A DNA stretch of 64,000 bases, taken from the NCBI GenBank assembly GCA_037974665.1, contig CM075777.1:15337001-15401000 (forward strand), written 5' to 3'. Source of the stretch: Ehretia macrophylla (taxonomy: Eukaryota > Streptophyta > Magnoliopsida > Boraginales > Ehretiaceae). The notes below the pieces were generated by a model. It was not told the DNA's origin, did not search any database, and saw only the letters and a list, made by a program, of their open reading frames with translations. Position numbers and translations under genes: made by a program. Within the stretch, counting starts at the first letter, position 1; each line of letters starts with the position of its first letter. Of this stretch, positions 9,940 through 21,810 are shown in pieces.

Positions 9940-12925
9940 TCTTTCTTTGTCTCCATACCCATACCCCTATAATAATTGTAGAGTAAGGGGTGGCCCCAAA
10001 GCTGAATGAATCGGTGGTGGTTGGTCGAAGTTGCAGTAGGTAGCCACTCCCTTCTTACGTGAGACTTCCACCTCATATGGCTCCGTCCTGAGCTTCTATC
10101 ATCGGCCTCAGCATTAGACCACTATCTATGCAAGTATTTTCAGCCTGGACTCTCGAATCTTTTGCTTCTCGGGTGGTGGCGAACAATGGTGCTTGCCTTG
10201 CGAGCGATGCTCGCCCTTTGGGCCCAGCCTATTTCCTGCCTGAAAGAACCGCTAACTAGCTAGCCAGACTAGTAGGGGCCCTATCTAGAGCCATATTGAA
10301 AACCATGCCTTTTGAATCGAACGCAAGGCCCGTCTTTCAAATCAAAAGAAAAATGAGCTCGTTGGGAAGAAAGATGGAGTGTGGCTTGTAGAGCACATGT
10401 AGGGCACAATTAGGTTGCTCAAATCGACTCTTCCCACTCTCTTGTGAGTTCAAATCTTTTCTATGGTGAGGTTGACCGGTCCGCTTTCCCTTCGACCCTT
10501 GAATCTATCTATTTCAGCTACAGAGCATGAATGACTCTTGCTCTCGGTGAAATCCCTTTAGATTAATAGAAGACAGTTCCAGCAGAATCCTAAGAAGACT
10601 TGAACCTGTTACTCACTCCTAAAGCAAGCATTTCCTTTGCGCCTGCTATTCCCTCTTCAAGAAGGTAATCCGGATCCTCATCCTCATCTCTTGAACTCTC
10701 GGCTGATTCAGCAGGACGGTTTATACTTTGTAGGTTCTTGGGGGAAACTCGTAAATATGCGAAAAAATAGCCCTTTCTTTTGGTGGTGTACAGTTGTGGT
10801 TTTGGAATCAATTTTTCTAGAGCCCGCCCGAAATCGACAATTTAAAAAGGGCTATTCGATAGAATAATAGATCCGAAGGGGTAAGGCATCGGTCGGTCCT
10901 AGAAACGGCGGTAGCGGCGCGAGGAGTTAACGACCGGACGTGCTGCAACCTAGGGATCACCAGGCAGCTCTTTCGCTCTATAGGGATCGGGGGGGCATAA
11001 CACAATTCTTCTTGGAGGAGGGTTGTTTGCCCGGGTGACTGATCCTGCCCGAGACGCGTTCGTTGACAAAACCGCCATAGGAATTCTGACTTTCCCGATT
11101 TCTGAAAGAGTAGTGGCTTGTGTCTCCGGCTCTGGGAGAACTTTACCTATAGCTAACCGTTAGAGCTTTAGGCATGATCTTTGTAATGTAGTTCAGCGCC
11201 TCTACTACCAGTCTGTAGTAATTCAAATTGCTTCTTTGGATCAGTAAGGAAAATATTGACTCACACATATCGCATTGTATTGTTGTCAACTCACATAGTC
11301 GCACGTACCAGCAACAAGATGACTACACCCTGCACGCCACTAAACGGCGCTATTTAACGCTTTGGTTCGCCCAATACAAGAACTATAGCCCAACCTAGCT
11401 TAAGGCTAAAGCCGTGGACTACGCCCCCGTGATAGCCCAATCTAAGGTAAAGAAAGAAAGATAGAGTGGAAGCACTTTTGCTCTGCTTGGATTGGCATGG
11501 CTGTCCCCCTTTGCTGGTTGAGGCTCGGCCTTTGACTCCACTTGCCTCTACTTTTCTCATGTCAAGCGTACAAGTGTAGTTTAGTAGGATTAACTTCTAA
11601 AGACAGAAATCCTTTTTCATCTCCCTTGTATAATTCGACGTCTTAACCTGACTTCCTGAACTTAGTTGATTGTTAAAGTAGTAGCTCTGGATCGAGAGTT
11701 GGATGCTTACCTTATTAGAAAAGGAGAAAAGGCTCTACTAGTTGGAAAGGAAAGGACAAGACCACATTTCGTACATTTCTACTGGTCTAAGATGTTTGGA
11801 TTTTTCAAAACTCCATGGACATGCAGAAGAGAAATGCTATCCCCACTCGGACCAAGACATAACTTTTACTTGTTCAAATAACAATTAAGGTGAAGCAGGG
11901 TCAGGAACGGCAAATCTCTTTATGATAAAAAGATCCATTTTGCAAATTTGTTATTACGGGTAGTTCCTACAAAGAATCGGACTAATGACGTATACAATAC
12001 TGGAATTCTCGATGTAGATGCTACATAGTTGGTTCTCATCCTTCAGAGACTACGAGCAGCCCCAAAACAAGCAACTAGGCTTTCTGTCCGAGTTGAGGCA
12101 AAGCGTCGAAAACTCTAGCGGTTTCGCTTGGCGTCTCATCAAAGAAGAAATTAGTAGATGGCGACCTGACGAAGATTGATGGGTCAAGTTGGTCAGAGCA
12201 AGGTGGGTTGGGGTATAGAGCCGTAAGCGCGGTGGGGGGTGACAGAGGACGTGCTCGGCATTTTTGGTAGTGAGCGGGTACGAAATCATCAAAGTTATGT
12301 TTTACCGCTATATGGGTAGCGAAAAAGGAAAAGATCAATGTCTTCATGTGAAGCAAGCACCGAGTGAAAAAATCAGTCACTTCATTGCCTGGCGACTCCA
12401 ACTTGACCAATCTACATCTTCTTCCTGATCGATCAGAAAGAGAGTTGGTTAAGAAGCACGAGTCGAAGGCCTTAACAGAATATCCCTGTTCGAACGTATG
12501 AGTAGCTGTCACAAATCGAAGGGGAAAGAAAGAGTTAATCTACGAGGAGGGAGGGAAGAAGATGGCTTAGCTCTTAGCTGATCTTTTTCTTTTCTCTGAT
12601 GATTCCTCTCAATGAAATTTGCCATGTTGCACTAAGTTACTTACGAATGTATGCATGCAGTCTGGGAACACTTTGAGGTAAACACCCATTCGAACAAGTA
12701 GGGTCAATAGTTAAGCATTGAGGCCGTAACATTTATCAACAAAAAAATCTTTAACCCAACAAGTGCTCTCCGAACCAAGCTAGATAGTTTCCTATCACTA
12801 AGCACTTCCATAGTTACAGGCATAGCTATGAGGTACTGCCCGATATCCATGAATCCTCTCTTTGAAGACCTATTCCGCGAGATCCAAAACATCGCCATTG
12901 CTACTAACTATAGTATAGCCATTGC
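9940..12925. other. Organelle-like (probably mitochondrial) DNA insert
   Basis: Base composition rises abruptly to roughly balanced GC. The text style (GAAAGAAAGA and CTTTCTTT runs, CCGGG-rich words, many short unrelated open frames, no plant-repeat words) is that of plant mitochondrial intergenic DNA. The longest frame is 145 codons (12512-12075, minus strand) and has no recognised domain. No standard mitochondrial gene, rRNA or tRNA could be named. AT-rich LTR text resumes near 12,925. It could be a NUMT or DNA carried by a transposon. The call rests on composition and style and needs a database match. Confidence 0.5.
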
Positions 12926-14402
12926 CTAAATATGATTTGTATAGCTCATAATTTCTCCAAAAATGTTTTTCATAAAATATTTTTCATATTTGCAAAATAT
13001 CTTTCGAACAAATATCAATTTGAAATCATTCTTGAAAAAAAACAGACTTTTTAGATTTCAAACTCTTGTGTTATAAAAATCGATTTAAATATTTATCAAG
13101 AGTTTTGAAAATGTTTTGAGATGTTATAAATGCTAGAAACACTTTTTGAACAAGTGTCCTTAAAAAGTGCCCAAATGACTTACTATTAAATAAATTGTTT
13201 TGGGGCTCAAAATATCACTTTTCAGCATTTTTCAGCATCCGGGCATTACTGCCCTTATCCGGTCGCCCGGATAGGAACCACAACGACCGGCAGAGAAAGC
13301 TAATCCGGGCGATATATGCCTTTTCCGGGCGCCCGGAAGAAGGCCTCAGCGACCGGATGGCTTAACGGGAAAATTCAGGATTTATGCATTATATCCGTTT
13401 TGTGTCTAACTTTTCTATCTTTTTAAGCCATGCTCTCTCACCATCTCAAACATCTCTCCAAGCCTTAATCTTCAGATTTCTAAGCTATTTCAAAGAGTTT
13501 TTCATATCTTTTTCATTGAGAAATCTTAAGCTATCACTTTCATATCTTTGAGCATTCAAAGTGTTATTCAATTGTAATATCAAACTCAATTAGGAATTGT
13601 TATTCTTATTCATATTTTCATACAATCATTGTATTACACTCTTACACATAGATTGAGAGAATCATTGTGAGAAGAAGTGTCGTAATCCTTTGTGGACTCA
13701 AAGGAAGAGAGATTAGTAGATTGAGCTTCACTTACACTTGAAGAAGCTTGTGTAACTCTTGCGGACTCAAGAGTAATTGTAGTTGGTTCTTTGCTTCATC
13801 AACATTTGAAGAAGCATCTTAGTGAAGACTGTTTAAATCCTAAGGGAAGGGAAGACCTTAGGTGGTGAACTAGGCCTCTGGGAGTGCGAACCACTTGAAA
13901 ATCATTGTGTTTGATTTCTCTTACCCTCTCTCTTTATTTGTCATTTAACTTCCTTTGGATATTGCTTACATTGATTGTTTAATTGTTGTTGATTTATCCA
14001 CTTGAAGTTCAATCCTTGAAGTGCTAAATATTTATCTAGTGCTATAAACCTATATGCTTACTAAGTGCTTGATAAATTGCCTATAAGAACTTCTAGAGTA
14101 TAATTATCTCTTGCTAGATAGTATTTCCGCATTAAGATTTTTAAATTTAGTAATTTTGCCCAACACCCCCCCCCCCCCCCCTCCCTAGGTTATATAGGAC
14201 CAACAGTTATTTTACACATAAAAATTTATTCATCCCTTCTATTTTTTTTTTCAATCCAAACAAAAGATACAAATACTCTTTTATGATACTCTCCTTTTCT
14301 CAAATTATTCAATCCAAACATAATTTAATCATCTCCTCTCCTGGCCTTTATAATTCTCTCATTTTCTCTCATTTATTAACTTTTTCCCCCTCAATCCAAA
14401 CA

Positions 14403-15645
14403 CTCTGAGAAGTATTGTGGTTACTCACGTAATGTCTCCATTATCAGTGAATGAGATCATTTGGAATTTACCCATAAACTTTTGGGGGCTATATGGCTTT
14501 TACCTCTGATTAGCCACTATTTTATTTAGGTATTACAATTTAATGTACATGCGGGCGAGCTTTTATAGGAGATACAATATATGATTTATCAGAACTCATA
14601 GAGAATATAAGCAGAAGCATTTTCGGTCAACAATACCTTGCTACTCTCAAACCTAGGCTTATAATTTGGTCAACGCATGCCAAGTTCACGAGGCTTATAA
14701 TTGCTCATTTTGGAGATCAAAATTGCATCCTTTATGAGATTAGGTTATTAAAAGCATCCTTTTGATTTTGTTTACTTTAACGTGATTAATAGATTGGGGT
14801 AATAGTGTTATTGACTAGGTTGCACGCAAAGTTTTGTTTTTGTTTTTTTGTTTTTTTTTGGTTAAGAGTTGTACACAACTTAAGAAATGTGTTTTGGCAT
14901 TAGATTAGTTAATATTCTAAATGCTTTGATTGAATCTTACCAACAAAACCATTGCTTCCGAAATAGGATAATTGCTCATGTATCTATTAGTAAGGTCTTT
15001 ACAATTTTATAGTGAAATGTGCATCAAGTTTTGTTCCTGTAACATTTGTTCGAATAGTCTTATCTAAGTCAATTTCACTCATTTGCGGGTACAAATTAGT
15101 TTTGGAAACATAAAACTATTTGCATTTGATACAATTCTCCTAAATTGAATCTTAAATTCATTCTAAAATTGTAAATTATATAATACGACCGCACACTTAA
15201 TACATATCAATATTATATTACTTGATGAAATTAGTTAATTTCTTAAATTTATATTTAAGGTATCACTAACACATTTGGAATATATGTTATCAATGGTGGA
15301 TGCATATTGCAACTCCCATTGAACTCATTTTTCTTTTAAAAATATGTGTATTTATATAATATTTTTAGATAAAAAATTTATTTAGAGCGGACCAAACAAA
15401 AAGTATTTATATATTTGTAGTAAACTAGTTTTTATCCCATTGAACAAATAAGCTTTATTCGCCCCGACATACTATTATATATTCGATTCATCTCCATCTT
15501 ATATTCGGGTCCCAAATAATAAAATAAAACCGTGGAGCTCCATTTTCAAGGAATCGGATCCACGGCGCAGGTCTTATTGACTCACCCACTTCATATTATG
15601 TTTCTTCTGCATCTTGTTGTTTCGTTTCTCCAATTGCAGCTAAAG
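14403..15645 (+). other. 5' flank of PPR-A
   Basis: After the nest, words such as TTAGGTATTACAATTTAATGTA and CTCAAACCTAGG match the flank of PPR-B at 21.0-21.15 kb. No other gene is seen. The bases just before the PPR start include a CAATTGCAGCTAAAG leader resembling those of copies D and G. Confidence 0.5.
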
Positions 15646-17206
15646 ATGAAGAAAACTAATGCGGCAGCGATTGCTTTTGCATTTGGTAGCTCAAGATTTT
15701 TCTCTTCCGCCAAACTAAGGTACATTTGTTCTTCCCTATATTTTTACAAATCACCGCTCCATTTCATTAAAATCAAGATATGGGTTTGAATCCATTAAGG
15801 ATGTTGATGATGCTATTTCTCTATTTCATCGAATGGTTCGAATGAGACCTAAGCCTCCCGTTGAACAATACAATAAACTACTGACTGTTATGGTGAAGAT
15901 GAAACATTATTCGTCTGTTGTTTCTTTGTTCAAGAATATGCGCATTTTGGGTATTCCTGTTGATGAAGTTACAATGAATATTGTGATAAACTGTAATTGC
16001 CGTATGAAAAGTGTCGATTTGGGTTTTGGAATCTTAGCCTGCTTTTTCAAGCTTGGGCATGTACCTGATGTCACTACTTACACCACTCTAATTAAGGGGT
16101 TGTTTTTGAAAGATAAGGTTGTTGAGGCCGTAGAGCTATTCAAAAAGTTGATCAGAGAGAAACTTTGTGAGCCGACATACAAACAAGGCGGTTGAGCTGC
16201 TCAGGGTATTGGAAAAAGGAGATTGTAAACCAATCATTGGGGCGTATAACACTGTTATTGCTAGTCTATGTAAAGATAGAATGGTAGATGATGCTATGAA
16301 CCTCTTATCCGAAATGATTGATAACGGCATTCCACCAAACGTTGTCACCTACAATTCGTTAATTCAAGGATTGTGCAACTTTGGCCGATGGAGTGAGTTT
16401 ATAGAAGTATTGAGTAAGATGGTTCAATACAAAATATCTCCAGATTTATATACATTTAATATTATTATTGATGCACTATGTAAGGGCGGGCTAGTAAAAG
16501 ATGCAGAGAATGTATTAAAAATCATGATCCAGAGGGGTGTGCATCCTGACAAAGTTACATATGGCGCACTCATGGATGGATATTGTTTGCAAGGCCGGCT
16601 AAATGAAGCAGAAAGAGTTTTTGAACATATGATGGCTGAAGGCTTGAAGCCTGACATTATTCAATATAACATTTTATTGAATGGATTTTGTAAAAATAAG
16701 AAAATAGATGATGCTATGTGCCTGTTTCGACTGATGGCTTGTGAGGATATGCAGTTGGCAGGTGTAGTTCCAAACCTTTTCACTTACGGTATTATGTTGG
16801 ATGGACTTTGTAAGAATAAACACATTGAAGAAGTTTTGGCCTTTTTTTGTGATGTCGAGTACAAGGGACTAGTTCACGATATTCGTATTTACAATATCAT
16901 AATTGATGGACTGTGCAAGAGTGGGAAACTTGATGCTGCTCACGATATGTTCAACAATCTTGCTTCCAAAGGGTTGCATCCAACTGTTACGACATACAAT
17001 ATAATGATAAAGGGACTTTGTCAACATATGTTTTTGGAGGATGCGAGAAGGTTTTTGAGAAAATGGAAAATTACGGTTGCTTGCCAGATGAAACTACTTA
17101 CAATGTTATTGTCCGAGGATTTCTAAAGCAGGGTATCTCTCATGATGCGATGATGTATCTTGAGCAAATGGTAAGATACGAGGTTGTACCCTGTTTGAAT
17201 TGTTGA
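15646..17206 (+). pseudogene. RFL-type PPR pseudogene, copy A
   Basis: The start is the ATG of MKKTNAAAIAFAFGSSRFFS, the same leader as copies B, D, E and G and probably a mitochondrial presequence. A small deletion near 15.72-15.76 kb shifts the frame before the RYGFES motif. P-class motifs then run from EQYNKLL onward. About 47 bases are missing at 16,178 (after LCEP), shifting the frame again. At about 16,740 some 30 codons, most of PPR motif 10, are lost in frame. A one-base loss near 17,048 breaks motif 13. The last 60 or so codons are replaced by 3'-flank DNA. RFL proteins bind mitochondrial RNA, but this copy cannot make a full protein. A truncated 319-codon frame (16167-17126) remains without its own ATG leader. 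Confidence 0.85.
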
Positions 17207-17639
17207 CCTGGATAAATCTTGGATCATGTACAATGTCTTTTAACTGAAATCTCCAGATGCAAAAAATATAGTGTCAAATGAGATATGGGAGGCAATGTGT
17301 TGATTCACTTTTCAGTTCTAAATCATAATAGAGATTCAAGATTCACTCCTACACTTTAGTTCTTGAGATTGACGCATGAAAGATCTTTTTGCGGATGCTT
17401 CCATTTGTTATATGTGGCAGGTTGTTTTTTATTTCGACAATTGCATAATTGTGATGTTGGCGTGATTTTTACTGCAGCAGAAAACTGTGCTTCCTACTAT
17501 ACATGGTACAGATGTAGAGTTTGAAGACCTCATGACCAATTGGGTCAAAAGACTTTAACCGCATGACAAAAGCATTGTGTGAAGGCGTAAGCGGAGGAGC
17601 AAACACGCTACTTGCATTGTTGATCTTCATAGTGCATAA
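17207..17639 (+). repeat. 3'-flank module of PPR-A
   Basis: GATAAATCTTGGATCATGTACAATGTC parallels the flank of PPR-D at 32.47 kb, and GCAGCAGAAAACTGTGCTTC with CATGGTACAGATGTAGAG matches the flank words at 3.2, 27.05 and 32.74 kb. The frame ending at 17206 runs directly into it because intervening CDS and flank were deleted. Confidence 0.6.
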
Positions 17640-18343
17640 ATGTCCAAAGCAAACTTTTAGCTGCACAACACAAACACAATCATAGTGCATAAATGTGTCC
17701 ATATATGTACATACAAACAAATGTAATTTCTTTAAATTTCTCTTTTAAAAATTTATTTTTACAAGATTAAAAAACTTTTTCTAATTGGCACGAACAATCT
17801 CATTAGACTAATAAACATAGTGTTGGATATTTTAATTATTTTACATAGATAAATTAAGATATTTAAAATCAGTATTTAAGATCTTCTTGAGTTACTCCTC
17901 TTAGTTAGTACTAATTAGTTTTAGGATGGAAGTCCAGACTAATTTATATATCATAATAATATGAGAGTTCGCCTTGGTCTTCCCTGTTCTTGTGCCACGT
18001 CATTCGCCTTCAACAATTAACTTTAATCATGAGTCACACGTGGGGTGTTAGAGAATTTAATTATCTTACATGAATAAATCAGGACATTCAAAACTAGTAT
18101 ATGAGATCTTACATTACTATACTTTATAGCAATTGGTTCATGTTAATCTATTACATATGTGATTGAATTACCTTGTATCTTACAAATGTTCCATCATGTT
18201 GTTGAAGAAATCTCTAGAAATCATGTATTTGCAAATCCAACACCATCCCTTCATATTATACCATACTATATAATCTTCACCATCTCATAGAAAGTGAACA
18301 ACGTTTTATTAATGCGCATCTACCTACGCTAAAACAGATCCTA
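17640..18343 (+). repeat. 5'-flank module of PPR-B, uninterrupted form
   Basis: This copy keeps pre-insertion sites for two elements found in the 45.7-46.7 kb copy. The GCCTTGGTCTTCC site near 17,963 lacks the L1 tail, and the ATTTCTCTTTTAAAAATT site near 17,735 lacks the Mutator-like MITE. It ends where another inverted-repeat element begins. Confidence 0.6.
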
Positions 18344-18825
18344 GTAAATGGCACGAAACCCCCCTGTGATTTACGCGAAGTGCATGTTTGCCTCATGTAG
18401 TTCATAAAGTGCACGTTTTTTCCTTGTGATTTGATAAAAGAGTGTGTAATATCCCTTTCATTAAAAAATATGTGCAACTTAAAGGCATTTGTGCTCCACA
18501 CTCGCTATTTATGAATTTGCAAGTGATTCACTTTAAAAAAAATATTTTACTAAACCAAAATACCCTTATCATTTTATTTTTTTCTTTTATTCTCTCACTA
18601 CCAGCTTTACAAAAAAAAAAAAAATCGATGTCCATCGTCCCCAACCACCCCAACACCCCCTTCACCACTAGCTTTCCAAAAAAAAAAAAAGTTTGATGTC
18701 ACATCATCCTCAATAACCACCCCTCCCCACCGTACCCTGTTAGCTTCTCATCCCCCCCAACCCACCCCCTATAACTCATCTCACCCCAACCTTGTTAACC
18801 CCTTACTCTCCCACACAAGGGCGGA

Positions 18826-19800
18826 GCCAGAATTTTAGTGTTCGGGGGCCAAAGTTTAAATAGAAGGTTGACGACATTGAGTATTTTAAATACAAATAAG
18901 GGTTACAAATAATATTTTAAAACAAAAATGTAAGGTTATGTTTTAATTTTTACAGTTTACTTTTTAAAGAAATTTTTATAATTTTATTGAAGAAAATTTG
19001 ATTTTTAGAAAGCAAAATAATCGTTCTAAGTATATTTTTCAATATCTATTGGTTTATATTTTGGATGTATTAGAAAAAAAATATAATAATTCTAAATTAC
19101 ATACTTAACTATTCATTCTTGTTCATTGTATAAATTAAACAATTTATCTCATAATTAGACATACAAGCCAAAAAAAAAGAGAAAATATCTAAGTAGTAAA
19201 ATTATCAATTAACGTTAAAGAATATAGACAAATTATTTACCTTAGCTAATTTATTTGTGTTGTTTCTCTAATCTTCAGATATTCATCCACTAATAATAAA
19301 AGAATTAAGAAAAAAAGAATTATGTATGAATTACCTAACCAAAAAATAAGTAAAGTAAATATTATACAATAATTTTTCATGATTTACTACTTTACTTTTA
19401 AGTGTGTATGTTTTAAAAATTAACACTGAGTAGGGGAAAAAGCTGCGCACCTATCCATGAAAAGAGGAAAAAAGCTTGTACTAAACTTGTTCAAAGGGTG
19501 GAGAAAGAATCGGGTACGGGAATGAGCCAAAAGGGGAAAAAAAAAGCAACGAAAAACGGAGGGGAGGAATGGGTAAAAATAAAAAGTAAAAAAGCAAAAT
19601 AGGTAAAAGGGAAAAGAAAATGAGGAAATTATCAACAAAAAAAAAAAAGAAAATGAGGAAAAGAATAGAACATGTGTAAAAACGAAAAGACAAAAAAAAG
19701 GGCTAGTTCTTATTTTTAAACCACTGAAGTGGAGACGTACATAAAAAATAAAATAAAGATTTGAGGTTGGGGGGCCCGAGCCTCCACTTGCCCCCTTCTC
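18826..19800. mobile_element. Nested inverted-repeat element (GGCGGAGCC type)
   Basis: The left end reads GGGCGGAGCCAGAATTTTAG, then TTCGGGGGCC. Near the right end is the inverse of GGAGGCTCGGGCCCC. This pairing is typical of short non-autonomous DNA elements common in plants. The interior is AT-rich with no gene. A 166-codon minus-strand frame is low-complexity. The exact right end is uncertain. Confidence 0.4.
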
Positions 19801-19968
19801 ATTCCGTCTTTGCCCCCACAACCCACCCCACCATACTTTAACCCCGTCAGCCCTATATTCTCCCACTCCACCCCGCCCCGCCCCGCCTCGCCTCATTCCG
19901 TTAGCCCCAAATTCCCCCACCCACCTTGTCAGTTATAATTTCTCTTTTTTAGTTATGGTATGTGTGTG

Positions 19969-19972
19969 TATA

Positions 19973-20007
<35 letters not shown>
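19969..20007. repeat. (TA)n microsatellite
   Basis: An alternating TA run follows a short TG run within the inverted-repeat element. Confidence 0.9.
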
Positions 20008-20009
<2 letters not shown>

Positions 20010-20443
20010 TTTTCTTTTGTTTTTTTTTGTGGTATGTGTGTGTGTTCGTCATTGCCGCGTGGTAGAGGTGTGTAATGGGATGTGTGGGGGAGTGGGGGTG
20101 GGGGTAGGGCCTATAGGGGTGGTGGTGATGTTCATGGGGGTAAGGGTGGTGATTTTTTCTTTTTTTTTTGCTAAAAGTATGATTTTATTTTATTTTTAGC
20201 TCAAATACCATTTTCATATTTTTTTAAAAGGCATAGTTTTATCTAATTTTGATTTCTTTTGCTCACCTTTATAAAAGGGTATAATTGTCAAATACCTACT
20301 GCTGTTAAAAAAATAAACGACTAGTAAACGAATGGAGATGTTTAAACAATTTTAATAAGCACAGAGGGCATTAACAACTTTATAAGACATAGGGGGCAAA
20401 CATGCATATAAATAAAACCACAGAGAAATTTCGTGTCATTTAT

Positions 20444-21810
20444 CCAAAAAAACCCTCCAACACATTACTGTGGGTATTTATTATGGGGATGCAATCCTCT
20501 ACAAGCCATGTATTGGAACAATTGAGAGCATTAGTCATTTTCTTACACTTATCAAATGATTAATCAATGTCATTGCTAATAAAGTATGTTATATATAAAA
20601 TAGTGGTATATCATGTGCTCTTACCATGCTATTGAGAGTTATAATTATATTTTGGTAATAAATATAATGATCATGGTAGAAAAAAGTACTAATGAAATAT
20701 AACAAAATGAAATAATTTTGGAAGCGGGAATGAGGTTATTTGGGATTTATTCATAAAATTCTTAGGGCTATTTAGCTTTTATCATATTTCCCATTACAAT
20801 GATGGATACACATTTGGGACAATATGAATTGCACTCTTCACTAACCCTGAATTTAAAAAAAAAATATAAAGATATTGTAAAGGCATTTTTAGTTTAAATA
20901 TTAATCAGCCACCACTAGAAAAGTAAAAAATTATATATCAACATTGATTATATATTACAGTTCTACTAAAAACATATTCTAGATGCGCTATTGTCCTATT
21001 AACGACTATTTTATTTGGGTATTACATTTTAATGTACGTGTTTGATTTATAGGTGATACAATATTGGATTTATAGGAACCCATTGAGAATACAAGTAGAA
21101 GCATTAGTAGTCAATACATCCTTACTACATGCAAACCTAACAAATTATAAAAGCCTAATCGAGGAGACTGGTACAAGTGAAATTCATGAGGCTTATAGTT
21201 GCTCACCTGTCCGCCATTGGTTCTTGTGAGAATGATTTAGAAGATCCAAAGCTCCTTTTATTTTCCATTTATTTTGTTGTCATGTTCATGGATTAATAAA
21301 AATGTGCAAAAGTTCTAGTAATCTGGCTAAGTATTCATTCTCCATACATGCCTTCTAATGAACCTAAAAAATAAATAAAGACCCATAATTAAACAAGAAT
21401 AAAAGATATCCACCGTAAAATATCATTCATGTTATCAAGTTATTACAAGCTTTCTTTGATTTTGTTTAGTTTAGCCTGATTAATAGAGTGTGCAATAGTG
21501 GTTGCACACACATTTTTTTGTTTTCGTCTTTTTTTTTTTCAAGAGTTATAAATAACCTAAGAAATATTTTTTGCCATTAAATTAGTTAGTTAACATTCCA
21601 AATGTTAGTAGGGTCTTTATAATTCTCCTCATTTTATTAGTTTTATGGAACTTTTAATTTAAAGACTAAAAATAAATAAATAATCTAAAAAATATCTAGC
21701 CCGATATTTGCCTTTACTCTTTTTTTTTTTTGGTCAAAAAGATATTGTTTACTCACCCACTTCTCTTTTGCATCTTCTCCTTTCTATTTTCCCCAAATTG
21801 GAGGGGAAAG
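20444..21810 (+). other. 5' flank of PPR-B
   Basis: It matches the 47.2-47.5 and 50.4-51.6 kb flanks of PPR-F almost word for word in places (ATGATTAATCAATGTCATTG, ATATATAAAATAGTG, ATAAATAAATAATCTRAAAAAT). No separate gene is seen. The leader just before the ATG (CCCCAAATTGGAGG) is shared with copy G. Confidence 0.6.

Larger units (their letters stand above)
6000..14205 (+). mobile_element. Copia-like (SIRE/Maximus-type) LTR, interrupted
   Basis: The outer limits are TGAAAGTTATG at 6000 and GGACCAACA ending at 14205, each flanked by the tetranucleotide GTTA (5996-5999 and 14206-14209). The left part carries a TTTTGATAATAACAAA word and the right part ends with a long C run (14166-14181), both usual in SIRE/Maximus-type LTRs. 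Without its own two inserts the LTR is about 1.6 kb. No internal coding region was found, so it reads as a solo LTR. The fossil is broken by a second solo LTR and by organelle-like DNA. The family call is by LTR style only. Confidence 0.5.
5812..14402. mobile_element. MITE-like inverted-repeat element split by nested insertions
   Basis: The left end begins TGTTTGGATTGAAGGGAAAA. The right end is the inverse of TGTTTGGATTGAGGGGGAAA, and several further TTTGGATTG words point inward from the right. With the insert at 6000-14205 removed, the element would be only about 380 bp, typical for a MITE. It has no coding capacity and was the earliest layer of the nest. A clear target duplication was not identified. 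Confidence 0.6.
18344..20443. mobile_element. Inverted-repeat DNA element with further insertion
   Basis: The left end TAAATGGCACGAAACCCCCC and the inverse of the right end (TAAATGACACGAAATTTCTC) form terminal inverted repeats. The repeats continue inward with CATGTTTGCC-type words about reads of the same phase. The interrupted flank module resumes right after 20,443 (CCTCCAACACATTACTG). No transposase frame was found. Its interior is C-rich and simple-repeat-rich, and holds a second element. Confidence 0.6.

Noticed and set aside
10590-10640. Possible tRNA remnant with AGACTTGAACC in the organelle-like insert
   Set aside because: Only a T-arm-like word is present and no cloverleaf could be drawn.
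12075-12512. 145-codon minus-strand frame as a functional gene
   Set aside because: It has no domain or neighbouring expression signals. In organelle-like DNA such frames are common by chance. It is kept only as part of the insert.
19420-19920. 166-codon minus-strand frame
   Set aside because: It has low-complexity Phe/Gly/Arg composition, spans an inverted-repeat element boundary and shows no recognisable domain.
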